From positions 550,444 to 614,443 of the forward strand of contig MU006240.1 in NCBI GenBank assembly GCA_010093685.1: DNA of 64,000 nt, in the 5' to 3' direction. Positions 44,993 to 55,290 of this stretch are shown here, piece after piece. The position numbers and the translations under genes were made by a program. Source of the stretch: Ophiobolus disseminans. Its lineage: Eukaryota; Ascomycota; Dothideomycetes; Pleosporales; Phaeosphaeriaceae. The stretch's first letter is position 1, and every line of letters begins with the position of its first letter. Below the pieces are notes generated by a model that saw only the letters and a program-made list of their open reading frames with translations, was not told where the DNA came from and did not search any database.

Positions 44993-45581
44993 CTTTACGT
45001 TTTGTCTAGAGAGGTTTCAACTGGGTATTGGAGGGTAAAGAGGTAGGGGGAAATAGAAACAAAGACTGTCACGGCGATGAAAAGATGTAGTAAACAAGAA
45101 GAAAATATAATTGATCAGCTGCACCACCCGGACCTTCCTCCTCGAGCAATGCGGGGCATGAAGCTATCGTGGGCGCCGCCGTGGTGTCGGACGTCGATGC
45201 AACCCCACTCATGCCCGGAATTCCCCACGAATAGGAGAGCGCAAAGGTCCGCAAGCTGACTCTGCTACGGCACAAACTATACCGAAGCTAGTAGTTTATC
45301 CCACTAATTCTCCGAGGCGTTCCAGACTTCACGGTGTCATGGATGGTCGATCCACCCGCATGTCCTGCATTCGGGCATGCATCCGGCTGCTGTTGAGAAT
45401 GAGATTATCATTCCAAAACTATGGAATAAAATGAGGGCCGCTGCGTAGGTTGTTCTGCCGTATATATCCCACTGAACGCCGTGCCGGATGAAGCTGGTCA
45501 CCATACGTATACATAATTGTGCTGAAAGCACCAGTGACATGCTGAACCCTAGATGTCGGTATCGTTGAATTAAAAAAACGG
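44993..45581. other. Intergenic spacer, LAD promoter side
   Basis: Contains the promoter of the L-arabinitol dehydrogenase gene and the 3' UTR of the RING gene. I looked for GGCTAA (Xyr1-type) and SYGGRG (CreA-type) sites and did not see a convincing one. Confidence 0.4.
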
Positions 45582-47313
45582 TTATCGAAAGCCTGGAAAT
45601 ACTTTATGAAGAATGCGCCGCCATCGAGGGCCGGTAAGTTCTTCTTCGGCATCGCTGGCTGGTGTGTGACGGTTGCCCAGTAGACGTAATGCACGCTGTC
45701 GTGCCCATTCTCGTCGGTTTTGCGAAGGGGTGCAGTCCTGCATGCTGGTTGGTGTTGCAGGTTCGTGCGCCCCTTGCTCTGTGGGGGTTATATTTGAAGG
45801 AAGTGTTGTGGTTGTAGTGCTACCGTTCGCCATCTCAATATCTGCTGGTCGAGGTTGTGTCCGCTCTGGGGCGCTGAAAATACGTCGGCCTGCCATTGCT
45901 CCACCGAGGCGTCCCCGCAGTGAACCCAGGGGTCCCGCTGGTGGGCTTTGAGTATGTACATGCTGTTCCACTACAGACGGCCGGACTGCATCTGTCTGCC
46001 CAGAGGTTAAGTTTGCACCACGAGCTCGCATACGAATGATATGCCTCTCACGCCGCACCATCATATTTGTGATATTGACGGGACAAGCACCTGCAGGCAA
46101 CACACTCTGCTTGCACATGGGACAGAGTGATGAGTTGCGGAGAAGGAATTGGTCAATGCAATCGGGATGGAAGATGTGACGACAAGGCAGTTCACGCACT
46201 TGCGTCTCGTGGGGCTCAAAGTCGTCCAGACAGATGGGACATGTAGCCTGGCTCCAAGCAGTTGATGGCGCGCCAACTGATGGCATAGATGAACGGCGAA
46301 TAAGTTGAGATGCCTTCACACCAGTATCGCCGTCGACGGAAGGAGTGCCAGCGGCAAGCGCGGGTTGGGGAGGCTTCGGAGTCGTCTTTTCGGTGTCGCC
46401 AGTATATGTGTATATGGGCAGCTTGTCTAGTGTTTGCTGGTCCACCTTCAGGCGTTTGACTCCCAGTGCCTCTAGATCGACCTCACCTTCGAGGACCCGA
46501 CGACGGAGATCATTTCGGCGTCTGCGTTGGATGATATGCATGGCGATAGACGTGCCAGTGACAGCGACGAGCAAGATGGCGAGGACGATGACGAGGAAGA
46601 CCCATAAGCTCGGGAGCTGGGTACTAGAGTCGGTGGCAACGGTGGCCCACAGGCGAACGTAGTCGCTGCGGTCGAAGATGGTCGCGAGCTGTTCCCCGTG
46701 CGGAACGTCTGTCAGATTACCCGAGTACAGACCCAATTGGTCCATGATGTTGTCGCCGGTGGTGGACGAGAGGGCGTATGTCGGGAAGGAGTTTTCCGAC
46801 TGCCAGCGCCCTCCGTCCTGCAGGTTCCATGACGCATCATTCAACACAGGTGGTTTGGCGTTTCCTTGTCCAGGCTGGTAGACGAAGATGCCCTTGGTCG
46901 TAATCCGTCGCGCGGCGTTGAAGTACTCGAGCATGCATTGGGGCGAGAACCACGGGGCGACGGCTATGAGGGCATAGTTCTTGCCTCTGGGAAGATTGGC
47001 CAGGCGCGTCGCATTCGCAGGCACGTGCTGTTGCTCCTGGCTCTTGCATGCGTCTGACTGCAGATCGGGCACGTACAGGATGCCGTAGGGGTCGCTGCCG
47101 GAGTCGACGCCCTTGGTGGAGAGGGTCTGGACGTTGCCGGGGATGCGGTACTGGAAGGAGATGCTGTCATTGAGCGTGTTGAACTTGTTGTTGTCGTAGT
47201 TGATGGCGGCAGGGTCGGGGAAGTCGATGGTGAAGACGCCAATGCGTTGGGCACCTGTGCGACAGACGTCAGTGAGGTGGTCCTGCACGCGGCAAGATGT
47301 GTGACGTACTCAT
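45582..47313 (-). CDS. PA-TM-RING-type membrane E3 ubiquitin ligase
   Basis: Coding exons 47313-47310 (ATG A only) and 47254-45582 over a 55 bp intron (GTACGT, CTGAC branch, CACAG) give 558 residues starting MSAQRIGVFTIDFPDP. An unspliced frame begins only at a GTG. Domains: a protease-associated-like region (NYALIAVAPWFSPQCMLEYF, TTKGIFVYQPGQGN), one membrane helix (LWVFLVIVLAILLVAVTGTS) followed by an HIIQRRRRN stop-transfer, a linker, and a RING-H2 (CPICLDDFEP, VRELPCRHIFHPDCIDQFLL, LCPMCK, a C3H2C3 set). The C-terminal tail is disordered, then WARQRALRLLGNR. It is expected in endosomal or vacuolar membranes, ubiquitinating membrane cargo. No signal peptide is visible in this model. Confidence 0.85.
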
Positions 47314-47613
47314 GTTGGGCGCGCGGGACGGATTACACAGGGGCCGCGAGACTGTGGCTGCAAGCACTCATGCTGGACCGACAATTGATAAGAGACGGGA
47401 AGCGGGCTGCGGTAGAGGTGGGAGGCGGCGATGATGTCGGGGATAGCGGGTGGTTGACGGTGGTTGACGGTGGTTGACGATGGCTGGAGGGGCGACACCT
47501 CCGTTCGAGCCGGCCGCGAGGCGCCGAGGCTGCAGAAAGCTTAGCCAAAGCTTGTCGGTGGAGTGGACACTAGCCAGGCTACCGCTCCCCGCATACTTCC
47601 ACCCACACCCAAC
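47314..47613. promoter_or_regulatory. Bidirectional promoter of RING ligase and Ada3 genes
   Basis: Only 300 bases separate the divergent starts. The region contains three consecutive copies of a 10-base word at 47451-47480 (see repeat). Shared regulation is inferred from the short spacing. Confidence 0.5.
47451..47480 (+). repeat. Three tandem copies of TGGTTGACGG in a shared promoter
   Basis: 47451-47460 and 47461-47470 read TGGTTGACGG; 47471-47480 reads TGGTTGACGA. The array lies midway between two divergent genes, so it could act as a protein-binding array. The word contains TTGAC, as in some regulator sites; no factor is assigned. Confidence 0.8.
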
Positions 47614-49491
47614 ATGGCGCCCTCCAACGTGAGCAGCAAGGGCAAGGCGAAGCCCGGCTCGAAGCCCTCTGCCGCGCCGCGAAGCAGAAACACGACGCCG
47701 CTGCCCAACACGCGCTCCTCGGTCGAGCCGTCGGCGGCGTCGTCATACTTCAACAAGCCGCTCAGCGCCTACCTCAAGCGATGCGACACCACCCTCGAGG
47801 ACATCCTGGACACAGGCGGCGGCAACACGTCGATCCCGCCGGGCAGCCGCCTGCTGGCCATGCGCGACGCCATCGAGGCCAAGGTGTTCAAGAACGTCGA
47901 GACGCGGTGCACCCACTCGGAAGGCGCGCTGCGGGAGCTGCAGAGCATGCGCAAGAACCGGGCGCCGCGCGAACGCAAGGAGGACAAGGACCCCGAAGAC
48001 CGCGACCGCGACCGCAAGCAGAAGAAGAAGGTGGCCAAGAAGCACGACGAGGACGGCAAGCACCCGCCCACCACGGGCGCCCACGGCGTCACCAGGCAGG
48101 ACGGGCTCGCCGCCGACAACTCGTCCGCCATGTCGTCGCCCATCTCCCAGGCCCCGCCCTCGGCCACAGGCGGCGGCACCGCAGACGCGCCCTCGCCCAG
48201 CGGCTCCGACGTCTCCCACCAGCCCGCGCCCGCGCCCGCCATCCCCCAGTTCCAGACCTTCGGACCGGACCCAGCCAAGTTCGACGACCCCACCATCTAC
48301 CACATCCGCAATGTCACCCCCGACATGCCCATTCCCGAGCGCAAGGACATCTACTGCGTCACAGAGTTCCCGCCCTCGGACCTGCGCGACCGCATCGCCG
48401 GCCTGCCCCCCAACAAGGACTTCTCCAACGCAAAGCCAGCGACGCAAGTCAATGCCGGCGTCTTCGCAAACTACGTCGAGCCCTACATACGGCCCCTCAC
48501 CGAGGAGGATGTCGCCTTCCTCAAGGAGCGCGGCGACAGGACCGCCCCCTTCATCCTTCCCCGCCGCGGGAACAGGCACTACAAGGACGTCTGGGCCGAG
48601 GAGGATGGCGCCATGCACATCGACTCCCACGACCAGCGGCCTGCGCCCAACGTCCCGCGGGGGGCCGCCGAAGACATCTCCGACGACGTGCTCGAGTCGG
48701 ACCAGATCTCGACAGGGCCTCTGCTGGCCCGCCTGCTCGCCACCATGCGACCAGAAGGGCGGGGCAACCACGGCAGCTCGAATGATGCCAACGGCGTCAA
48801 CGGTGATGCTATGGACATCGACGAAGGCGCCGGTGCACCTGCAGACAGCATGAACAACAACTCGATACCCGCCGCCACTCAGCTCCCCGACTTCCAGCAA
48901 CCAGGATGGAAAGCGCCTCAGACCAACGGGCGCGCCGACTACAGCGGCTTAGAAGAGCGAGTACTGATGGAATTGAAGCACTATGGCCTGGTGTCGGAAG
49001 CCGATGCCGAGTCCGCAGCCTACGACTCGCATTTCGACGACGAGGTTGCCCAGCGGCTGCGCTTCCTGCAAGAAGAGCTCCGCAAGCAGTCCATCGTCAA
49101 CGGCGCACGGAAACAGCGGCTGCTTGAGCTCACCGAGGAAAGGATAGCGCAGCAGGAATACAACACAATCGCCGACGATCTCGACAACCAGCTCAACGCC
49201 GCATACCTGAAGCGCAATCGTAACATTGGCAAGGGCAAGAAGCAGAACAAGCGCCCAGGCGGTGCGGGCGGTGGATCGCATCCAGTCGCCAACGCAGGAC
49301 TCAGCAGACCTGGCGTTGGCGAGCCGATACGCACACTCATGGAGAGGAGAACGCAATGGATACAGACCATCGGTCCTGTCGTCAACTTCGGTAAGACTGG
49401 ACTACCGAGCGACTCCGTATTCCCAGACGACAAGATGAATGATCTTGAAAGCAGAGAAGTGGAGATTTGGAATACAGAAGCCGAGGAGTAG
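47614..49491 (+). CDS. NGG1: SAGA/ADA transcriptional adaptor Ada3 (Ngg1)
   Basis: Intronless 625-residue protein starting MAPSNVSSKGKAKPG (ATG at 47614, context AACATGG; the open frame further upstream has only a GTG start). The N-terminal helix (LSAYLKRCDTTLEDILD) and the Lys/Arg/Glu/Asp-rich segment (ERKEDKDPEDRDRD) match fungal Ngg1. Conserved signatures include TIYHIRNVTPDMP and YCVTEFPPSDL, the ADA3 histone-acetyltransferase module. The C-terminal block LEERVLMELKHYGLV, FLQEELRKQSIVNGARKQRL, ERIAQQEYNTIADDLD and QLNAAYLKRN is the classical Ada3 C-terminal domain that contacts Ada2. It coordinates Gcn5 and Ada2 in nucleosome acetylation. Confidence 0.92.
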   Translation: MAPSNVSSKGKAKPGSKPSAAPRSRNTTPLPNTRSSVEPSAASSYFNKPLSAYLKRCDTTLEDILDTGGGNTSIPPGSRLLAMRDAIEAKVFKNVETRCTHSEGALRELQSMRKNRAPRERKEDKDPEDRDRDRKQKKKVAKKHDEDGKHPPTTGAHGVTRQDGLAADNSSAMSSPISQAPPSATGGGTADAPSPSGSDVSHQPAPAPAIPQFQTFGPDPAKFDDPTIYHIRNVTPDMPIPERKDIYCVTEFPPSDLRDRIAGLPPNKDFSNAKPATQVNAGVFANYVEPYIRPLTEEDVAFLKERGDRTAPFILPRRGNRHYKDVWAEEDGAMHIDSHDQRPAPNVPRGAAEDISDDVLESDQISTGPLLARLLATMRPEGRGNHGSSNDANGVNGDAMDIDEGAGAPADSMNNNSIPAATQLPDFQQPGWKAPQTNGRADYSGLEERVLMELKHYGLVSEADAESAAYDSHFDDEVAQRLRFLQEELRKQSIVNGARKQRLLELTEERIAQQEYNTIADDLDNQLNAAYLKRNRNIGKGKKQNKRPGGAGGGSHPVANAGLSRPGVGEPIRTLMERRTQWIQTIGPVVNFGKTGLPSDSVFPDDKMNDLESREVEIWNTEAEE

Positions 49492-50067
49492 TGTATGAAT
49501 TTATATGCGTTGGCGTTGGTGGCTTGTGATACAACAGGTTGTAGGCTAGACTCTTATTCAGGGTATGTTCGCTTGTATAGCATAGCGTGGACCAAATTAC
49601 CCGACGTGGCGCAGTCGGCGTTGACTCACTCAAGTAGGTTTAGAAGGGCGATATATCATGAGAACATTATTTGACCATTCAGTCCCGCATGCATTTCGCT
49701 GTTTTCAACTCTTGAAAACCATGCCTTTGGATGCATCAATGATTGAAGGGCTGACACCAGCAACAAGCCTCCAGTGGAAGAGATTGAACGTTCAGCACCG
49801 ATACCTCAAAAGAAGGTATGTGATCCCATATAACAGTTTCCTCGCGATACTAACAACATCCTAGACTCCACATCCTCCGTGGCGGCTGCTGGGCATCCAG
49901 GTGCAGCCACAGCGACATCATGTACCCTCCCCACCCCTTATCGGACTCGGACCGCCGAGATGCAAAAATCGAAGTAAACGCGCAGATTCAAAACGTCACA
50001 CAGTCAGTCCAATGCCTTGGCTTGGTGCCTGATCTCTGGACTAAATCAAACAAGCCATCTCGACGAA
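49492..50067. other. Intergenic spacer, about 575 bases
   Basis: Contains the 3' end of the Ada3 gene and the promoter of the following gene. No supported frame. Confidence 0.4.
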
Positions 50068-50802
50068 ATGAGCGCAACAATCGACGCGACAGTCCTCTCC
50101 TACGCTCAAACAACCTGCTACGCGCTCACACAAGCAATCCACACCCATCTACCTCGCGAACTCCGCGACATCATCTTCTCGCGGCTTATACACGTCCTTG
50201 ATATCGCTTCACCCCCGCAAGGAAACGCGGTGTCCACATACCGCCCAGCATCGCGCCTCATCGCCAACGAAATCCTGAGTCATTTCGACTACGCGACGCC
50301 GTTTTACCACCCGCCCGGCTCTTTCGCTGTCCCGCATTTCCTTGACCCGGTGTTTGCGCCGCAAACCATCCGTGAGGAAATCCTAGAAATCGTAGCGAAT
50401 CAATCAACGGGAAGTAGTGCAGTACCAATACTCAATTCGCGCTTCGCCGCACTCCGTGCGCTCGACACACGCGTTCCGGCGAGTTGGTTTTTCCCCTACA
50501 TACTCGTGTTCCGGGTCCCCGTGAAGGACATGTGGGCGTCCTGGAGCGCCGAATTGCCTGTTACACCAGATTCGATAGCCGCGGGTTTCGCGGCGCATGT
50601 GCTTGGGCTGTTGTGTGCGATTCAGGCGAGGCGGACGCAGTGGTTGGAAGTGGAGTTTAGGTTGAAGGGGCTGAGGTATGCGGAGAAAGTGGCGTTTCGG
50701 AGGGGCGTGGAGGGCGCGGTGGGGGAGTTGGAGGGGAGGGGGTGGAGGGATGTTACAGTGTGGTGGAAGTGGGGGAAGGATGTGAGGGTTGGGGATGGGT
50801 AG
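50068..50802 (+). CDS. LPRELRDIIF motif protein (F-box/2EXR-like), unknown
   Basis: A 244-residue frame starting MSATIDATVLSYAQTT (ATG at 50068; no proper start upstream). It has the HLPRELRDIIFSRLIH motif near residue 33, then HFDYATPFYHPPGSF, PVFAPQTIREEILEI and RVPVKDMWASWSAE. It lacks a membrane segment. The motif links it loosely to the F-box-like proteins at 0-3.3 kb and 58.5 kb, but the remainder is not alignable by eye, so it is a distant relative at most. Function unknown. Confidence 0.65.
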   Translation: MSATIDATVLSYAQTTCYALTQAIHTHLPRELRDIIFSRLIHVLDIASPPQGNAVSTYRPASRLIANEILSHFDYATPFYHPPGSFAVPHFLDPVFAPQTIREEILEIVANQSTGSSAVPILNSRFAALRALDTRVPASWFFPYILVFRVPVKDMWASWSAELPVTPDSIAAGFAAHVLGLLCAIQARRTQWLEVEFRLKGLRYAEKVAFRRGVEGAVGELEGRGWRDVTVWWKWGKDVRVGDG

Positions 50803-51153
50803 ATGGGGCTGTGGGTTGGAATGGATGGTCTGTAGGAGTAGGTGTTTCGTCACTAATGCCAACTGATGTTGTGCCCATGCGCTACAAACTGAAGATCTGA
50901 CAATAGCTCGGAACTTTGCCCACCGTCATTGATAGGAATAGATTAACCAAGACACTGTGAATGCTACCTAGGTAATGTTTGACTTAAGCTTCAAGTGAAA
51001 GTATGTCATGTGCGTGTCCATCCCTTATGACTGCATAGAAGGACATGGTGCTCAGTGACTTCAACAAGCTTAATACGACGCCTGAGAACATACACATTGC
51101 AGCTCATTAGGGTATCATTCAACTTGCAAACTACCACCCAACCTCATTCTAGC
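50803..51153. other. Convergent 3' region
   Basis: Gap of 351 bases between converging genes; 3' UTRs only as far as I can see. Confidence 0.35.
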
Positions 51154-54100
51154 TCATATCCCACCGCTGCTCTCACCAGCCGTGTCCATACCCTGCCTAA
51201 CTCTCTGCCTATGCTGCTCTTCCAACAAACTCTGCTTGCGCACATACTCCATCACGATGTCTTCCTCCGTTTTCTGCTTCTCCAACTTCTCCAAGCTTTC
51301 TTGATGAGCCTTTTCGCTCAGCTCCAGCGCCTTCTTCAATTCCTCATCTTCATCGGCTGGATGCGTGGGCCCATTAGCGCCAGTCGCATCCGCAATTGCA
51401 GTCATGATGCCACTCTCCTGTGCGCCAGAAGCGGCTTGGTAGTCCTCGGGATGCTGTTCGTGCAGATGTGCGAGTTCTTTAGACTCGGCGACGATGCGCT
51501 GGAACTCCTCGTCGTCTTCAGTGTCGGCGTCAGAATCCCACTCCGAGTCGTTACCATGCTGACGTCGGCGAGAGGTATCGAGTAGACTCTGCCGTATCGT
51601 CTCTTCGAGTTGTTTTTGTTCTTGCTCGGAGCGGCCATTGCTGCGAGCTTCGTTGAGACTAGCTTGCATGGCGCGCTGGAGTGCTTGCTCTTCTTCTGCG
51701 GCGCCTGCACCTTCTGGCGTGCGGTCCAGTTCGGCGATTGACGCGCGGATCGCGTTTGCAACGAGCTTGTCCTCATCTGGATCGCCGTGGGAGTTTTGCG
51801 AAATGGACGCTGCAATGGCGGCTTCCAGTTCACGAAGCTCGGCTTCCTCTTCAGCGATGAGTTCGGCCTCGAGGGCGTTGTGGGATTGAGTAGTTTGGGC
51901 ACTTGATGTGCGTGGGAATGTGGCTGCAGGTCGCTGCCTCCACGCTGGTTGTTGTCCTTCAGGAATAGTCCGAGGTCCTGAACTCGCAACACTGCTACCG
52001 TGGCTTGTGCTGTGAGTCAACGGCGGCTCTTGATAGCCACTACGCTCGCTCAATGCGGGTGGGAAAGACGGTTGTGCCTCGGGGCGTTTGAAGTGTGAGT
52101 TGACCCTTGCCCACCTTTCTTGTCGTCTCTTCCTCTTGTCCAAGACGAGCGAATGCAGGGATTCCATCTGATCTTCGCCAATGTTCTTCTTCCTTTTCAT
52201 ACCAACTTTGACGTACTTCCATTTGCTGACGATATCATCTCGTTCCCTGCTCGCGAGACCATTGGCTTCGTCATAGCCTTGTGCAATGCGTGCCGCGATG
52301 ATATAGTTTTGCACGGTTTTGCCTTTGCTCTTTATCATCTCTTGGTATAATCCTTTCATAGCGTAACCTGGAACCGCCCAAGCTCCACCCAACACGCGGA
52401 AGGGCACGCTAAAAATACCTTGGCCGACGCCCTTCACGAAGCCTACAGCACCTTCTTTCTTGGCGCCTTTGTAAGGGTCGGTGACAATGCCGGTGATGCC
52501 ATCATATAGCCCAAAGCCAAAGCCCTTGGCTGCGGTCCTGAGTCCGCTCTGGAGATCAGTCACCTTGTCGACTTGCCGTACTTCTGCACCGTAGAGTTTT
52601 GGCACGTTGTGGAGGCCCTTGGCAACGCTCAACGAGAAGTCCATGGGTGACCTGAAACCAGCACCGACGATTCTAGCCAGCCCTTTCCCAGTATCAACGG
52701 CGGACTCCATGCTTTCGGCAAGACCTGGACCTGGAGCCCCGGGCGCAGGAGACGTTGCTCCGGTGTTGGATCGCGATGTTGTCCTAGCATTAGACGCCAT
52801 TTCAGCTGCCGAGATTGAGCTTGCACGTCGGCGATGACCGAGCCTGTCGACTATCTCACAACCGTGTGGTGCAAGGTTTCGGGAATTATCTCTTGATGGT
52901 GACCGTGAGCGCCCAGCATTTTCCGCAAAAGCTTGCGACATGAATGTCGATCTATGCGACGGTGTACCAGGGGTTGCTGGACTCTGTGCTGCTGTGTTCT
53001 CATCACTGTTGCGGCCAGATTGTTGAAGTGTAAGTGTACTGGTACTGCTATTGGCCGATGCATTTGTGTCATTCGTGGTGGTCCTTGTTGCCGGTGGACG
53101 ACCACCCTGGGCGGATTCCCCAGTGGAAGTGGAATCATCTCCTGCCGCCTTATCTTTGCCCTTCTTTCCAGCTCTCGAGTCGGGGTGTATGTTGAGCAAT
53201 TTCAGTGTTTGGATTGGCATATCAGCGACACCCATCATTATCTGGGTCGCTGTACCCATCAAAGCACCCGCGGCGCCAGATATGGGGTCGATGGGTCCTT
53301 CATCAATCGCATACTCGCGAGGCCGGTATAGTTTGAGTTCAGAGAAGTTGATCTCTCCTTCTTGAGCAAGAACAGTCGCAGCTTGGGCGCTCAACCTAGT
53401 TTGAGTCCGCTTGACTCTCCAGACTGCTGGTCGGCTTGGAGTGACAGCACATCGCAATTCGTCGTATTTCAGCATTTGATGGAACGCTTGCGCACCCTTT
53501 TGGCTTCCATTTTCTTGCTTGATTTTATCGCATAACTCCTGGGCTCGTTCCAGAGACTCAGGTTCCAGAGCTTTATTGATCGACTCGGCTAGTTTCTCCG
53601 CTGTGAGGTCTTTGTACGGAACTGGCTCTGGGCCGGCGCCTGCTCTTGCGACCATCGCTCCCCAGAAGGGCTGATCCCCGAAAAAGGGCACAACGACCGT
53701 AGGTCTACCCGCTGCGATACCAGCAGCTGTCGTACCAGCTCCGCCATGATGTACGACAGCTGAAACGCGCTTGAATAGCCAGTCGTGTGGACAGTTGCCA
53801 AGCATGAATACGCCTTCAGGAATGCCAAGTTCGTCGGCTCCAAGACCACCCCAGCCTTTGGATACTAAAGCTCGCTTGCCTGTTATTTTCACGGCTTCCA
53901 TAATCATCTTCGTCATGGCGTTGGGGTCGTCAACCACAATTGAGCCGAACCCAATGTATACAGGAGGTTCGCCAGCATCCAGAAACGCTGCAAGATCTGG
54001 AGCAGGCGTATAGTTCTGTGCAAGATCGAGAAAGTAGAAGCCGGCGATTGAGATGTGGTGATTCCAATCCTGTGGCTTTGGGATAAGCGCTGGTGACCAA

Positions 54101-55290
54101 CAGTACGTGAAAGGTACTTTGAGTCGGGCAAGCATAGCTGGAGCCCATATGATGCTGATGGGGTCCAGGTGCAGACTGTCCTTTCGAAAACGATTGATGA
54201 CATCTCCTAGGCCTTGCCAGGTCAGGATGTCCACCATGATGTACGAGATGTAGTTGGTGATGCTTGCGTCTGCGTTTGAAGACTGGATATTGGCCAGCGG
54301 ATGGGGAAACTGCTGGGTGGGCGACCAAGGCATGGTGAACATCATGTGTAACGGTATGCCTAGCTTTTCGGCGCAGTGTATGTGCCCGAAAGCGGGCGGA
54401 TTGGCGATGATGGCGTCGGCCACGAAGGGCTTCTTCAGCTGCTCGGGCAACTGGTCCTCGATGCCCATCCATTCCTCCACCGTCTGTTTCAGAGGGTCTA
54501 TGCCAAGGCCATTGCCGGTCTCGATGCAGGATCTCCATGTCCCCCGCAGGATTTCGCCGATGCCCTTCCTCCTCTTGCCAATGTCACCGCTTCTCAGCGT
54601 GTCGAAGCCAGGCATCAGTCCGGGGTTCTTGACCATGAACGCCATGAGTTCCGCAGGGTCGCCGCCAATGCAGAAGAACTCAAGGTCGTTTTCAATGACG
54701 AAGTCCTTGAAGGTCTCGTGGGTCGCTAGCCGCACTCGGTGGCCGTATGTTTCCTTGAGCACCTTGCCCAGGGCCACAAATGGCTGCACATCACCGCGCG
54801 AGCCCACGACTTGTATGACGACATTTAGCGGCGGCGGAGGGCTCTGACCGGGCGCACCGCCTAGGAACTCGGGCACGTATGGAGGCGGCGGGGCGGGGTC
54901 TTGCTGCACCTGGGTGAGCTGGCGCTGGATCTGGGGGAGGATGAGCTGCGAAAGCGCGCGGCTCTTCTGGTCGATGCGGATGTTGACACGCCCATCCTCG
55001 GCGACGATGGCGTTGGTGCCTAGCCCATTCTCGTCGTTGAGCTGGCCGGGGAGTTCGGTGTATGCGGGCGGGGGGTGGTCAGGGCTCGCCGTCTCGTGCT
55101 CGCCGTGCTGGTGGGCGCCGTAGTCGAAGCTGGAGCCGGTGTCGTGGTGCTCTGGCTGTGCACGTGACTGCGACTGTGACTGCGACGCGTCTTCTACGCT
55201 GGGTTGCTCAGACGTCGAGTACTCCGGTGGTGGTGGGGCTGCATCGCGAGGTGCGTCATTGCTCTGCGCGGGGTTGTGCGAGTTCGACAT
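51154..55290 (-). CDS. Sterol 3-beta-glucosyltransferase-like protein with VPS13-like C-terminal stretch and UIM-like motifs
   Basis: Single-exon 1378-residue protein starting MSNSHNPAQSNDAPRD. After a Pro/Ser-rich leader, residues 155-600 form a GT28/UGT-type enzyme: NVVIQVVGSRGDVQPFVALG, FCIGGDPAELMAFMV, PWSPTQQFPHPLA, YIGFGSIVV, HHGGAGTTAAGIAAGRP (514-530, nucleotide-sugar site) and FFGDQPFWG. It lacks the GRAM-PH module of Atg26. Residues 866-1010 (AKGFGFGLYDGITGIVTDPY and KKEGAVGFVKGVGQGIF) resemble the lipid-transfer VPS13/ATG2 C-terminal region. The tail has several ubiquitin-interacting-motif-like helices near 1153-1165, 1175-1190, 1198-1212, 1222-1240 and 1315-1336, with the acidic-AL/I-xx-S pattern. 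Expected to transfer glucose to membrane sterols at the cytosolic face. Confidence 0.85.
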   Translation of the reverse strand: MSNSHNPAQSNDAPRDAAPPPPEYSTSEQPSVEDASQSQSQSRAQPEHHDTGSSFDYGAHQHGEHETASPDHPPPAYTELPGQLNDENGLGTNAIVAEDGRVNIRIDQKSRALSQLILPQIQRQLTQVQQDPAPPPPYVPEFLGGAPGQSPPPPLNVVIQVVGSRGDVQPFVALGKVLKETYGHRVRLATHETFKDFVIENDLEFFCIGGDPAELMAFMVKNPGLMPGFDTLRSGDIGKRRKGIGEILRGTWRSCIETGNGLGIDPLKQTVEEWMGIEDQLPEQLKKPFVADAIIANPPAFGHIHCAEKLGIPLHMMFTMPWSPTQQFPHPLANIQSSNADASITNYISYIMVDILTWQGLGDVINRFRKDSLHLDPISIIWAPAMLARLKVPFTYCWSPALIPKPQDWNHHISIAGFYFLDLAQNYTPAPDLAAFLDAGEPPVYIGFGSIVVDDPNAMTKMIMEAVKITGKRALVSKGWGGLGADELGIPEGVFMLGNCPHDWLFKRVSAVVHHGGAGTTAAGIAAGRPTVVVPFFGDQPFWGAMVARAGAGPEPVPYKDLTAEKLAESINKALEPESLERAQELCDKIKQENGSQKGAQAFHQMLKYDELRCAVTPSRPAVWRVKRTQTRLSAQAATVLAQEGEINFSELKLYRPREYAIDEGPIDPISGAAGALMGTATQIMMGVADMPIQTLKLLNIHPDSRAGKKGKDKAAGDDSTSTGESAQGGRPPATRTTTNDTNASANSSTSTLTLQQSGRNSDENTAAQSPATPGTPSHRSTFMSQAFAENAGRSRSPSRDNSRNLAPHGCEIVDRLGHRRRASSISAAEMASNARTTSRSNTGATSPAPGAPGPGLAESMESAVDTGKGLARIVGAGFRSPMDFSLSVAKGLHNVPKLYGAEVRQVDKVTDLQSGLRTAAKGFGFGLYDGITGIVTDPYKGAKKEGAVGFVKGVGQGIFSVPFRVLGGAWAVPGYAMKGLYQEMIKSKGKTVQNYIIAARIAQGYDEANGLASRERDDIVSKWKYVKVGMKRKKNIGEDQMESLHSLVLDKRKRRQERWARVNSHFKRPEAQPSFPPALSERSGYQEPPLTHSTSHGSSVASSGPRTIPEGQQPAWRQRPAATFPRTSSAQTTQSHNALEAELIAEEEAELRELEAAIAASISQNSHGDPDEDKLVANAIRASIAELDRTPEGAGAAEEEQALQRAMQASLNEARSNGRSEQEQKQLEETIRQSLLDTSRRRQHGNDSEWDSDADTEDDEEFQRIVAESKELAHLHEQHPEDYQAASGAQESGIMTAIADATGANGPTHPADEDEELKKALELSEKAHQESLEKLEKQKTEEDIVMEYVRKQSLLEEQHRQRVRQGMDTAGESSGGI

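Noticed and set aside
47743..48900. Long minus-strand frame of 385 codons opposite Ada3
   Set aside because: Shadow of the GC-rich Ada3 coding sequence; Gly/Val/Arg-rich composition and no domain.
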